8,728 bases of DNA from Alphaproteobacteria bacterium (GTDB lineage: Bacteria > Pseudomonadota > Alphaproteobacteria > Rickettsiales > UBA3002): the NCBI GenBank assembly GCA_021732545.1, contig JAKFUW010000255.1, forward strand, positions 1 through 8,728, read 5' to 3'. Below the pieces are notes generated by a model. The model did not search any database and had not been told where the DNA came from. It saw only the letters and a program-made list of their open reading frames with translations. Positions within the stretch are counted from its first letter, which is position 1. Each line of letters opens with the position of its first letter. Below, piece after piece: positions 1-6,593 of the stretch. A program made the position numbers and the translations under genes.

Positions 1-231
1 GAAGAAGAAGCGTCGGAATTTTTAAAGCGCAGCAAAGTGAAAAAGCCTGTCGTGGGCTTTGTGGCAGGACGCACCGCACCTCCTGGTCGTCGCATGGGTC
101 ATGCCGGTGCGATTGTATCGGGCGGCAAAGGTGGCGCGGAAGAAAAGATTGAGTCGATGCGAAGCGCGGGTATTGTGGTGGCAGATTCTCCAGCGGCACT
201 GGGTAAAACAATGCTCACATTGCTAAAATAA
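1..231 (+). CDS. sucD: Succinyl-CoA ligase (ADP/GDP-forming) alpha subunit, C-terminal part
   Basis: Partial gene: the reading frame is open from base 1 and ends at TAA 229-231, giving the last 76 residues. The enzyme converts succinyl-CoA to succinate with formation of ATP or GTP, in a complex with SucC in the cytoplasm. The visible part contains the block RMGHAGAI (residues 31-38 of the fragment, His at bases 100-102), which in this family holds the histidine that is phosphorylated during catalysis, followed by the glycine-rich SGGKGGAEEK segment and a normal C-terminus ending in TLLK. An internal GTG at base 37 could be mistaken for a start, but homology runs upstream of it (KRSKVKKPVVGFVAG), so the gene begins outside the window. 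It lies just upstream of sucA, as in many Alphaproteobacteria. The 220-base gap after it suggests that sucA has its own promoter or a processed leader. Confidence 0.96.
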   Translation, partial: EEEASEFLKRSKVKKPVVGFVAGRTAPPGRRMGHAGAIVSGGKGGAEEKIESMRSAGIVVADSPAALGKTMLTLLK

Positions 232-294
232 AGGTGGCGTGTGCTCAATAATGGTTGCAACCTTGTGTGGCTGCGATACAAACAAGATCAAATA

Positions 295-359
295 TATAGT
301 GCTTCCAAATAAATTTTACACACTTCATGTGTAAAAATTATTTGGATAAAAGCACTATA
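295..359. repeat. Long hairpin 1 in the sucD-sucA gap
   Basis: Inverted repeat read directly from the sequence. Bases 295-304 (TATAGTGCTT) pair with 350-359 (AAGCACTATA), and bases 305-322 pair with 328-345 with one mismatch, around a 5-base loop (323-327). The right arm carries an unpaired ATAA (346-349) between the two paired blocks. The stem is about 28 bp, far longer than a normal terminator, and no T run follows it. Its ends resemble those of the hairpin at 371-422, so it probably belongs to a repeat family or is a small non-autonomous mobile element. A role in mRNA processing between sucD and sucA is possible but not shown. Confidence 0.75.
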
Positions 360-370
360 AAATATATGAT
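342..370 (+). promoter_or_regulatory. Possible sucA promoter between the two hairpins
   Basis: TTGGAT (342-347) and TATGAT (365-370) are separated by 17 bases. The -10 matches consensus at five of six positions, but the -35 matches only at its TTG. Transcription would start near base 377, placing the second hairpin and the sucA Shine-Dalgarno sequence in the leader. The region is AT-rich, so such a match can occur by chance. The call rests mainly on the position and on the need for a start after the 220-base gap. Confidence 0.3.
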
Positions 371-422
371 TATAGTCATTTTATCCAAGAAAAAATGCCC
401 CTTTTTTCTTGGAATGACTATA
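371..422. repeat. Long hairpin 2 in the sucA leader region
   Basis: Bases 371-380 (TATAGTCATT) pair perfectly with 413-422 (AATGACTATA), and 385-395 (CCAAGAAAAAA) pair perfectly with 402-412, around the loop TGCCCC (396-401). The left arm carries an unpaired TTAT (381-384). The T run lies inside the right arm, not after the stem, so this is not a standard intrinsic terminator. The hairpin ends 15 bases before the sucA Shine-Dalgarno sequence and could influence mRNA stability. It shares its end sequence and 4-base bulge with hairpin 1. Confidence 0.75.
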
Positions 423-437
423 GGTAACGCTTATTCT

Positions 438-444
438 GAAGGTG
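438..444 (+). promoter_or_regulatory. Shine-Dalgarno of sucA
   Basis: GAAGGTG lies 7 bases before the ATG at 452. It supports this start for sucA and the N-terminus MASESELNSYLYAG, which matches the usual N-terminal region of the E1 family. Confidence 0.7.
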
Positions 445-451
445 TGCATCG

Positions 452-3346
452 ATGGCCAGTGAATCCGAGCTCAATTCGTATCTCTATGCGGGCAACAGCC
501 TGTTTGTTGAAGAATTATATGAGCTTTACCTCAGCAATCCCAATGCAGTGGATGCGCAGTGGAGATCATTTTTTGCATCGCTAGATGGCACGACAGAGCG
601 CGCGCCATCGTGGGGTGCGGCGCCTTCGGCGGTGATTGGCCAGCCCGACCCTGATGCACCTGCAAAGCCTGCGGGCGCAGCACCCGCTAAGGATTCATCC
701 GATCAGGCAAGCGCCATGACGCGCGACAGCATGCGCGCCATGATGCTGATTCATGCGTATCGTGTGCGTGGGCATTTATTGGCCGATCTGGATCCGCTGC
801 AACAAGAGCCCAAAGAGCCACACCCAGAGCTTGACCCTGTCACTTATGGATTCACCGCCGCTGATTTTGATCGCGACATTGTGTTGGAAGGCATGCTGGG
901 TTTTCAGAAAGCCACCTTGCGTCAGATTCTGGATCGGCTGCGTCAAACCTACTCCAATAAAATTGGGGTGGAGTTCATGCATATCCAATATCCTGATCAA
1001 AAACAATGGATTCAATCGCGCATTGAGGGTATTGCGGGTAAGCCGCAGCTTACTAAAGAGGAGCAGAAAAATATTCTCAAAACGTTGATTGAAGTCGAAG
1101 CCTTTGAGGAATTTTTGCAAACCAAATATCCAGGTCTCAAGCGCTTCTCCATTCAAGGTGGCGATGCCACCATCCCTGGTTTGGAGGTGATTTTAGAAAC
1201 CTCGTCGAATTTAGGCGTGGAAGAGATCGTGATCGGCATGCCGCACCGTGGCCGCATGAATGTGCTCACCACCATCATGGGCAAACCTTACGCCGAGTTG
1301 CTGTCGATTTTTCATGGCAACCTCGATTTTCCCGAATCGCTCGATAGTTCGGGCGATGTGAAATATCATTTGGGCGCGTCGCATGATCGCAAAATGCCGA
1401 GTGGCCGCAATTTACATTTATCGCTCAATGCCAACCCTTCGCATTTGGAAGCGGTTAACCCCGTGGTATGCGGCAAGGTGCGTGCCAAGCTTGATCAATA
1501 TGGTGACGCGGAAAAATCCAAAGTCATGGCACTCACGCTGCATGGCGATGCGGCCTTTGCGGGCCAAGGATCGGTGCCGGAAACCCTGGCACTTTCAGAG
1601 CTGCGCGGCTATCGCACCGGTGGCACCATTCATGTAATTGTCAATAACCAGATTGGTTTTACGACTGCGCCAAAAAATTCACGCTTTACACCCTATCCAT
1701 CCGATGTAGCGAAGATGGTGCAAGCGCCGATTCTGCATGTCAATGGCGATGATCCTGAGGCGGTGGCTTTTTGTTGCAAGCTTGCCTCTGAATTTCGCCA
1801 GACCTTCAAGCGCGATGTGGTGATTGATATTTTTTGCTACCGCAAATATGGCCATAATGAAGGCGATGAACCGATGTTCACGCAACCGCTCATGTATAAG
1901 GCCATCGCGCAACATCCTCTGCCTGCGGCGATTTATGCGCAGCGCCTGATCGCGCAAGGCGTGATCGATCAGGCGCATGTGGATGCTCAATATGCTGACT
2001 TTAATGAGCTATTTGAAAAAGCCTTTCATGCGGGCAAAAACTTCATTCCCAACAAGGCCAACTGGCTGGAAGGCAAATGGTCAGGCCTTACGCGGGGCGC
2101 AGGATTGCTGCCTGAGCCTGATACAGGTGTGTCAGAAAAACTTCTCAAAGAGGTTGGAAAAAAACTCGCTTTTTGCCCAGAGACGTTTAACCTCAATCGT
2201 AAAATTGAGCGCCAATTGGCCGCTAAGCTCGAGATGCTAAAAACAGGCGAGAATTTTGACTGGGCGATGGGTGAAGCGCTGGCGTTTGCAACGCTGCTTA
2301 AAGAAGGTTATCCGGTGCGCTTGAGCGGTCAAGATTGCGAGCGCGGCACCTTCTCGCATCGCCAATCGGTTTTCAACGATCAGGAAAATGAAGAGCGTTA
2401 TGTGCCGCTCAATAATCTGGGTGGCAAGCAGGCCGCCTATGAAGTGATCAATAGCTCGCTTTCCGAACTTGCGATTTTGGGTTTTGAATATGGTTATTCA
2501 CTGGCCGAGCCCGATGCGCTGGTGATCTGGGAAGCGCAATTTGGTGATTTTGCCAATGGCGCGCAGATGATCATCGATCAGTTTATTGCATCGGGCGAGA
2601 TTAAATGGCTGCGCATGAGCGGGCTGGTGATGTTGTTGCCTCACGGCTATGAAGGTCAAGGACCAGAGCATAGTTCGGCGCGGCTCGAGCGCTTTTTGCA
2701 GCTGTGCGGTGAAGATAATATGCAGGTGGTCAATTGTACCACGCCTGCGAATTTATTCCATGCGCTGCGCCGCCAGATTCATCGCAAATTCCGCAAACCC
2801 TTGATTGTGATGTCGCCTAAATCGTTGCTGCGTCACAAGCTGTGCGTATCAGAATTGAAAGATTTTGTATCGGGCACCAGCTTCAAGCGTGTCTACCCGG
2901 AAGTCGATACGCTGGTTGCAAAAGACAAGGTGTCGCGCGTGGTATTTACCAGCGGCAAGCTGTATTATGATCTGTTAGAGGCACGCCGCACCAAAGCGAT
3001 CAAAGATGTGGCGCTGGTGCGGGTCGAGCAATATTATCCCTTCCCCGAAACCGAGATTGCAGCGCAGATCAAAGCCTATCCCCATGCCGAGATTGTCTGG
3101 GCACAGGAGGAGCCAAAAAATATGGGCGCGTGGAGCTTTATTGCGCCACATATTGAGGATGTGATGGAAGTCCAAGAGCGCGATCAAATTCGCTTGCGTT
3201 ATGTGGGCCGTAAAACGGCAGCATCGCCAGCGGCAGGCTATGCAAAAATTCATACGCGAGAGCAGCTCGAAGTGGTGGAAACCGCGCTTGCTCCGCTCGA
3301 GAAAACAACCAAACAATCAACGACTCGGCGTAAGACCGCATCGTAA
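452..3346 (+). CDS. sucA: 2-oxoglutarate dehydrogenase E1 component (thiamine diphosphate-dependent)
   Basis: Catalyses decarboxylation of 2-oxoglutarate and reductive succinylation of the lipoyl group on SucB; cytoplasmic, part of the 2-oxoglutarate dehydrogenase complex. The 964-residue product is slightly longer than the E. coli enzyme. Visible parts: the N-terminal E2-binding segment (residues 8-45, SLFVEELYELYLSNP); an Ala/Pro-rich linker (about 51-90) that accounts for some of the extra length and is common in alphaproteobacterial homologues; the active-site block IGMPHRGRMNVL (261-272, His265); the thiamine diphosphate motif starting GDAAFAGQGSVPE (365-377) and ending VNNQIGF (397-403); and the C-terminal transketolase-like region with EAQFGDFANGAQ (about 694-705) and LPHGYEGQGPEHSSAR (729-744). 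The frame is intact and all key blocks are present. It is followed after 21 bases by sucB, with which it is probably co-transcribed. The short Lys/Thr-rich tail (KTTKQSTTRRKTAS) is not part of the catalytic fold. Confidence 0.98.
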   Translation: MASESELNSYLYAGNSLFVEELYELYLSNPNAVDAQWRSFFASLDGTTERAPSWGAAPSAVIGQPDPDAPAKPAGAAPAKDSSDQASAMTRDSMRAMMLIHAYRVRGHLLADLDPLQQEPKEPHPELDPVTYGFTAADFDRDIVLEGMLGFQKATLRQILDRLRQTYSNKIGVEFMHIQYPDQKQWIQSRIEGIAGKPQLTKEEQKNILKTLIEVEAFEEFLQTKYPGLKRFSIQGGDATIPGLEVILETSSNLGVEEIVIGMPHRGRMNVLTTIMGKPYAELLSIFHGNLDFPESLDSSGDVKYHLGASHDRKMPSGRNLHLSLNANPSHLEAVNPVVCGKVRAKLDQYGDAEKSKVMALTLHGDAAFAGQGSVPETLALSELRGYRTGGTIHVIVNNQIGFTTAPKNSRFTPYPSDVAKMVQAPILHVNGDDPEAVAFCCKLASEFRQTFKRDVVIDIFCYRKYGHNEGDEPMFTQPLMYKAIAQHPLPAAIYAQRLIAQGVIDQAHVDAQYADFNELFEKAFHAGKNFIPNKANWLEGKWSGLTRGAGLLPEPDTGVSEKLLKEVGKKLAFCPETFNLNRKIERQLAAKLEMLKTGENFDWAMGEALAFATLLKEGYPVRLSGQDCERGTFSHRQSVFNDQENEERYVPLNNLGGKQAAYEVINSSLSELAILGFEYGYSLAEPDALVIWEAQFGDFANGAQMIIDQFIASGEIKWLRMSGLVMLLPHGYEGQGPEHSSARLERFLQLCGEDNMQVVNCTTPANLFHALRRQIHRKFRKPLIVMSPKSLLRHKLCVSELKDFVSGTSFKRVYPEVDTLVAKDKVSRVVFTSGKLYYDLLEARRTKAIKDVALVRVEQYYPFPETEIAAQIKAYPHAEIVWAQEEPKNMGAWSFIAPHIEDVMEVQERDQIRLRYVGRKTAASPAAGYAKIHTREQLEVVETALAPLEKTTKQSTTRRKTAS

Positions 3347-3354
3347 TTCGCATA

Positions 3355-3360
3355 GAGGAG
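3355..3360 (+). promoter_or_regulatory. Shine-Dalgarno of sucB
   Basis: GAGGAG sits 7 bases before the ATG at 3368, in the 21-base gap after sucA. It is a strong site and fixes the start of sucB. Confidence 0.8.
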
Positions 3361-3367
3361 AAAAAGT

Positions 3368-4546
3368 ATGGCCGGTGAAATTTTAGTTCCGTCGCTTGGC
3401 GAATCGGTGAGCGAAGCCACCATATCCAAATGGTTTAAAAATGTTGGCGATGCTGTCGCACAAGATGAACCGATTGTGGAACTGGAAACCGACAAAGTAA
3501 CCATGGAAGTCAATGCTCCTGCGGCGGGCATGCTGAAAGAAATCAAAGCCAATGTAAATGATGCCGTAAAAGTAGGCGCATTGCTGGGCACGATTCAAGT
3601 CGGTGCAGCGGGTGCGGCCAAGGCTGCCCCTGTTGCTGTTAAAGCGGTAGCTCCTGCCCCCACTGTGGTTGCTGCACCTGCACCGTTGGCGAATCCTTCT
3701 GGCCCTGCGGTTTCAAAATTGGCGGCTGAAAATCCGCAGCTTAATCTGGCAAACGTGCCTGCTACCGGCAAAGATGGTCGCCACACCAAAGGCGATGTAG
3801 TCACCGCACTTTCTGGCGATGGTATGGGCGTGGCACCTGCTATCGGCAACCGCGAAGAGCGCGTGAAGATGAGCAAGCTGCGCCAAGTGATTGCGCGCCG
3901 CTTGAAAGAATCGCAAAATACCGCAGCGATTCTGACCACTTTCAACGAAATCGACATGACCAACGTGTTGGCGTTGCGCAACGAATATAAAGACGAATTT
4001 GAGAAAAAGCACAAAGTGCGTTTGGGCTTTATGGGCTTTTTTGTAAAAGCAGCGGTCAATGCACTCAAAGAAATTCCTGAAGTGAACGCCGAGATTTCAG
4101 GCGATGAGATCGTTTACAAAAATTTCTACGATATTGGTGTGGCGGTGGGAACGCCGCAAGGATTAGTCGTTCCGGTGATCCGCGATTGCGATAAAAAATC
4201 GCTCGCGCAAATCGAAGCAGAAATTGGCGAAAAAGCGATCAAAGCTCGCGATGGCCAACTTTCCATGGCAGAACTCACTGGCGGGACATTTACGGTATCT
4301 AATGGCGGGGTGTATGGCTCGTTGATGTCGACTCCCATCATTAACCCGCCGCAATCGGGCATTTTGGGGATGCACAAGACCGAAGATCGCGCCGTGGTAG
4401 TCAACGGCCAGATCGTGATCCGCCCGATGATGTATGTTGCATTATCCTACGATCATCGTATCATTGATGGACGCGAATCCGTTACTTTCTTGGTGAAAGT
4501 AAAACAAGCAATCGAAGATCCGCGCCGACTCTTACTGGGATTATAG
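3368..4546 (+). CDS. sucB: Dihydrolipoyllysine-residue succinyltransferase, E2 of 2-oxoglutarate dehydrogenase
   Basis: Forms the core of the 2-oxoglutarate dehydrogenase complex and transfers the succinyl group from its lipoyl arm to CoA. The 392 residues are normal for the family and show the domains in order: one lipoyl domain (about 2-77) with the lipoylated lysine K43 in ETDKVTMEV; an Ala/Pro/Val linker (about 79-110); the peripheral subunit-binding domain (about 112-148, ending GKDGRHTKGDVVTAL) that docks E1 and E3; and the acyltransferase domain (about 163-392) starting EERVKMSKLRQVIARRL. The catalytic block DHRIIDG lies at 362-368 (His363, Asp367). A single lipoyl domain and the adjacent sucA make it an oxoglutarate rather than a pyruvate complex E2. 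The stop codon is 3 bases before the next start, so translation is probably coupled. Confidence 0.98.
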   Translation: MAGEILVPSLGESVSEATISKWFKNVGDAVAQDEPIVELETDKVTMEVNAPAAGMLKEIKANVNDAVKVGALLGTIQVGAAGAAKAAPVAVKAVAPAPTVVAAPAPLANPSGPAVSKLAAENPQLNLANVPATGKDGRHTKGDVVTALSGDGMGVAPAIGNREERVKMSKLRQVIARRLKESQNTAAILTTFNEIDMTNVLALRNEYKDEFEKKHKVRLGFMGFFVKAAVNALKEIPEVNAEISGDEIVYKNFYDIGVAVGTPQGLVVPVIRDCDKKSLAQIEAEIGEKAIKARDGQLSMAELTGGTFTVSNGGVYGSLMSTPIINPPQSGILGMHKTEDRAVVVNGQIVIRPMMYVALSYDHRIIDGRESVTFLVKVKQAIEDPRRLLLGL

Positions 4547-4549
4547 AGC

Positions 4550-4789
4550 ATGAAAAAAACTCTTCTCTGGCTGTTTTTAGCGTTCGTTGGTGCCACCGCA
4601 TTTGTTTTGGTTGCGTGGGATGAGAAAGTGATCGCGCAAGAATTTGGCGATAATGATTTTGACGAAGAGTTAGAAGAAGATGTGGAAATCGAGGTGGATG
4701 AACATACCGAGATTGACGAGCCCGAAGAAGAGGAAACAGACGAGTCGTCTGAAGAAGAATCTTCCGAAGAAAAACCTAATAAAAAGTGA
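4550..4789 (+). CDS. Small, highly acidic membrane-anchored or exported protein, unknown function
   Basis: I do not recognise a family for this 79-residue protein. It starts with MKK, then an uninterrupted hydrophobic stretch (residues 4-23, TLLWLFLAFVGATAFVLVAW). VIA (27-29) fits the small-residue rule for signal peptidase I, so it may be cleaved after A29 or remain as a single-span anchor. The remainder (about 31-79) is almost pure charge: 27 of 49 residues are Asp or Glu, with Ser pairs near the end and the lysine-containing tail KPNKK. It is probably disordered. It lies 3 bases after sucB and 9 bases before lpd, on the same strand, so it should be co-transcribed with the 2-oxoglutarate dehydrogenase genes. 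Only a weak Shine-Dalgarno is seen (GGGA, 4537-4540), consistent with coupling to sucB translation. The acidic part could bind cations or basic proteins, but that is a guess. The tight spacing, coherent signal or anchor plus tail, and intact frame argue that it is a real gene. Confidence 0.8.
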   Translation: MKKTLLWLFLAFVGATAFVLVAWDEKVIAQEFGDNDFDEELEEDVEIEVDEHTEIDEPEEEETDESSEEESSEEKPNKK

Positions 4790-4798
4790 GTTTAACTT

Positions 4799-6187
4799 AT
4801 GGCGAATGCGTATGATGTCATCGTGATTGGTGGCGGGCCTGGCGGTTATGTGTGTGCGATTCGCGCGGCACAATTGGGCATGAAAGTGGCGTGTGTGGAA
4901 AAGCGTGGAAGCCTTGGCGGCACCTGCTTGAATGTGGGCTGTATTCCATCCAAAGCGCTGCTCGAATCATCGGAAAAGTTTGATGAGGCTTCGCATCATT
5001 TTAAGCAACATGGCATCGACGTTGCTCCTAAATTAAATCTCAAGCAAATGCTTGCGAATAAAGATGAGATCGTCAAAGGTCTGACCCAAGGCATCGAGAT
5101 GTTGTTTAAGAAAAATAAGGTCGATTACATCAAAGGACACGGCGTTATTTCTGGCACGAACGAAGTGACCGTAGGCAAAGACACATACACCGCCAAAAAC
5201 ATCGTGATCGCCACCGGCTCTGATGTAATGCCGCTTGCGGGTGTTGCGATTGATGAAAAACAAATAGTGTCATCGACCGGTGCATTGGAACTCAAATCCG
5301 TTCCCAAAGACATGATCGTGATTGGTGGCGGCTATATCGGCTTAGAGATGGGCTCAGTATGGCGCAGATTAGGCACCAAAGTAACCGTGGTGGAGTTTCT
5401 GGACCGTATTACGCCCGGTATGGATGCGGAAGTCGCTAAAACATTTCAGAAAACCTTAGAGAAGCAAGGCATCGAATTTAAATTAGGCCGCAAAGTCACC
5501 GGTGCGAAGGCGTCTGCCAAGGGCGTTTCATTGACGACTGAGGCAGCTGCTGGTGGTACGCCAGAAACCTTGAACGCTGAAGTGGTGCTGGTGGCGATTG
5601 GCCGAAAAGCCTATACCGATAAATTGGGTTTGGAATCGGTTGGTATCAAAACTGATGATCGTGGGCGCATTGCTGTCAATTCACACTGGCAAACCACGCA
5701 TGCGAACATCTATGCGATTGGCGATGTGATCGCTGGCCCCATGCTCGCTCATAAAGCCGAAGAAGAAGGTGTGGCCGTGGCCGAGGTGCTGGCAGGCCAG
5801 CATGGCCATGTGAATTATGACACCATTCCCGGTGTGGTCTATACCTGGCCAGAAGTGGCGAGTGTGGGTAAAACCGAAGAGCAGCTGAAAGTTGAAGGCG
5901 TGGCCTATAAATCAGGCAAGTTCACCTTTATGGCAAACTCGCGCGCGCGTGCCACGCTACAAACCGATGGTTTCGTGAAAATTCTGGCCGATGCCACCAC
6001 CGATCGTATTTTAGGCGTGCATATCATCGGGCCCCATGCAGGAACCCTCATTCATGAATGCTGCGTGGCGATGGAATTTGGGGCATCCGCAGAAGATATA
6101 GCGCGCACCTGCCATGCTCACCCCACCTTGAACGAGGCGGTGAAAGAGGCAGCGATGGCGGTCGATAAGCGCCAGATTCATTCGTAG
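4799..6187 (+). CDS. lpd: Dihydrolipoyl dehydrogenase, E3 component
   Basis: Flavoprotein that reoxidises the dihydrolipoyl groups of SucB with NAD+; it may also serve other lipoyl-dependent complexes. The 462 residues match the normal family length. Visible: the FAD-binding motif GGGPGGY (11-17); the redox-active disulfide in GGTCLNVGCIPSKA (Cys43 and Cys48); the NAD-binding GGGYIG (176-181) followed by Glu in TVVEF; the second FAD block YAIGDV (305-310); and the dimerisation domain with the catalytic pair His441 and Glu446 in HAHPTLNEAV. The start has only a poor Shine-Dalgarno (AGTGAG, 4785-4790), and the gene follows the small acidic gene by 9 bases, suggesting coupled translation. Oddity: the TAG stop (6185-6187) is also the first three bases of a palindromic element, and the last 17 codons recur at 6523-6573 with only synonymous differences. 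Confidence 0.98.
   Translation: MANAYDVIVIGGGPGGYVCAIRAAQLGMKVACVEKRGSLGGTCLNVGCIPSKALLESSEKFDEASHHFKQHGIDVAPKLNLKQMLANKDEIVKGLTQGIEMLFKKNKVDYIKGHGVISGTNEVTVGKDTYTAKNIVIATGSDVMPLAGVAIDEKQIVSSTGALELKSVPKDMIVIGGGYIGLEMGSVWRRLGTKVTVVEFLDRITPGMDAEVAKTFQKTLEKQGIEFKLGRKVTGAKASAKGVSLTTEAAAGGTPETLNAEVVLVAIGRKAYTDKLGLESVGIKTDDRGRIAVNSHWQTTHANIYAIGDVIAGPMLAHKAEEEGVAVAEVLAGQHGHVNYDTIPGVVYTWPEVASVGKTEEQLKVEGVAYKSGKFTFMANSRARATLQTDGFVKILADATTDRILGVHIIGPHAGTLIHECCVAMEFGASAEDIARTCHAHPTLNEAVKEAAMAVDKRQIHS
6137..6187 (+). repeat. Direct repeat, copy A (3' end of lpd)
   Basis: The last 16 sense codons and stop of lpd, repeated 386 bases downstream at 6523-6573. 46 of 51 bases are identical. The differences are GCA/GCG, GTC/GTT, TCG/TCA and TAG/TGA, all silent or in the stop codon. 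Similarity ceases abruptly on both sides. The pair resembles the attachment-site duplication left when an element integrates in the 3' end of a gene and restores its reading frame. Confidence 0.85.
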
Positions 6188-6333
6188 ATGGTATCGTCAC
6201 ATTCTACTATGACTTGCTGCGAACGCTAGCTTTTCAAGCTTCCGTTGCTCACGTACCCCAAAGTACGCTGCGCTACGGGTCTTGAAAATCCACCATTCTC
6301 ACATCGTCCTAGCGAATGTGACGACACCATCTA
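6185..6333. repeat. 149-base palindromic element abutting the lpd stop codon
   Basis: Outer arms 6185-6204 (starting TAGATGGT, ending CACATTC) and 6314-6333 are inverted copies with one mismatch. Inside, TTTTCAAG (6231-6238) pairs with CTTGAAAA (6281-6288), and CGTAC (6252-6256) pairs with GTACG (6263-6267). CGCTAG (6224-6229) and CTAGCG (6309-6314) offer an alternative pairing. The layout looks like a palindromic intergenic repeat of the alphaproteobacterial type, distinct in sequence from the three TGTCATGC repeats further on. No open frame and no T run are present. As RNA it would form a stable structure directly after lpd and could protect or end the operon transcript. Confidence 0.75.
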
Positions 6334-6336
6334 GAC

Positions 6337-6365
6337 TGTACATTTAATACAAAAAATGGTAAAAT
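6337..6365 (+). promoter_or_regulatory. Possible promoter for the 46-codon open reading frame
   Basis: TGTACA (6337-6342) and TAAAAT (6360-6365) lie 17 bases apart and match the -35 and -10 consensus at four and five of six positions. Transcription would begin about seven bases after the -10, at or next to the ATG at 6372. That would give a leaderless message and fits the absence of a usable Shine-Dalgarno sequence. The AT-rich context makes chance likely enough to keep confidence low. Confidence 0.35.
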
Positions 6366-6371
6366 GGTGGA

Positions 6372-6512
6372 ATGAATGAAAATCTTGAAAATTTGATTTT
6401 AGAGCATTTGAAAATCATTCGTGCGGACATAAATAAGTTGCTTGAAAGCCAGTGTGCAATTTTAAGTCGATTGATCCTGATTGAAGGCCATCTTGATCTG
6501 CGCGAGCATTGA
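6372..6512 (+). CDS. Small coiled-coil-like protein, 46 residues, hypothetical or truncated
   Basis: ATG at 6372 opens a 46-codon frame closed by TGA at 6510-6512. The product begins MNENLENLILEHLKIIRADI and continues as a leucine/isoleucine-rich amphipathic helix with hydrophobic residues at three- and four-residue spacing. The ENLILEHL...IRADI start resembles, from memory, short coiled-coil proteins common in Alphaproteobacteria whose full versions are nearer 80-100 residues, so this one may lack its C-terminal half. No Shine-Dalgarno lies at a normal distance (GGTGG abuts the ATG), but a candidate promoter would start the message at the ATG. It sits inside the block bounded by the duplicated lpd ends, so it probably arrived with that insertion. 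A second ATG at 6376 is out of frame. Function is unknown. Confidence 0.45.
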   Translation: MNENLENLILEHLKIIRADINKLLESQCAILSRLILIEGHLDLREH

Positions 6513-6522
6513 TTGTTGTCAA

Positions 6523-6573
6523 GCGGTGAAAGAGGCGGCGATGGCGGTTGATAAGCGCCAGATTCATTCATGA
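6523..6573 (+). pseudogene. lpd: Displaced second copy of the lpd 3' end (direct repeat, copy B)
   Basis: Encodes the same 16 C-terminal residues as lpd (AVKEAAMAVDKRQIHS) and its own stop, TGA (6571-6573). It differs from copy A at three third-codon positions plus the stop. No start codon or other lpd sequence precedes it, so it is a gene fragment, not a gene. Silent-only divergence indicates that both copies evolved for some time as functional lpd ends. The likely explanation is insertion of foreign DNA carrying a replacement end, with this as the displaced original, or the reverse. Confidence 0.85.
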
Positions 6574-6593
6574 TTTTTCAGGGTGCAATAAAT

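Noticed and set aside
371..422. Hairpin 2 as a terminator for sucD
   Set aside because: The T run is inside the stem and the stem ends in AATGACTATA with no T run after it, so the usual terminator layout is missing.
3250..4068. Long antisense open frames opposite the sucA end and sucB
   Set aside because: They lie opposite strongly conserved coding sequence, and their products have no family features. They follow from codon bias on the coding strand.
4655..4785. GAA/GAG-rich stretch resembling a microsatellite
   Set aside because: It is in frame coding for the acidic tail, with mixed GAA, GAG, GAT and GAC codons and no exact repeat unit, so it is not an unstable tandem repeat.
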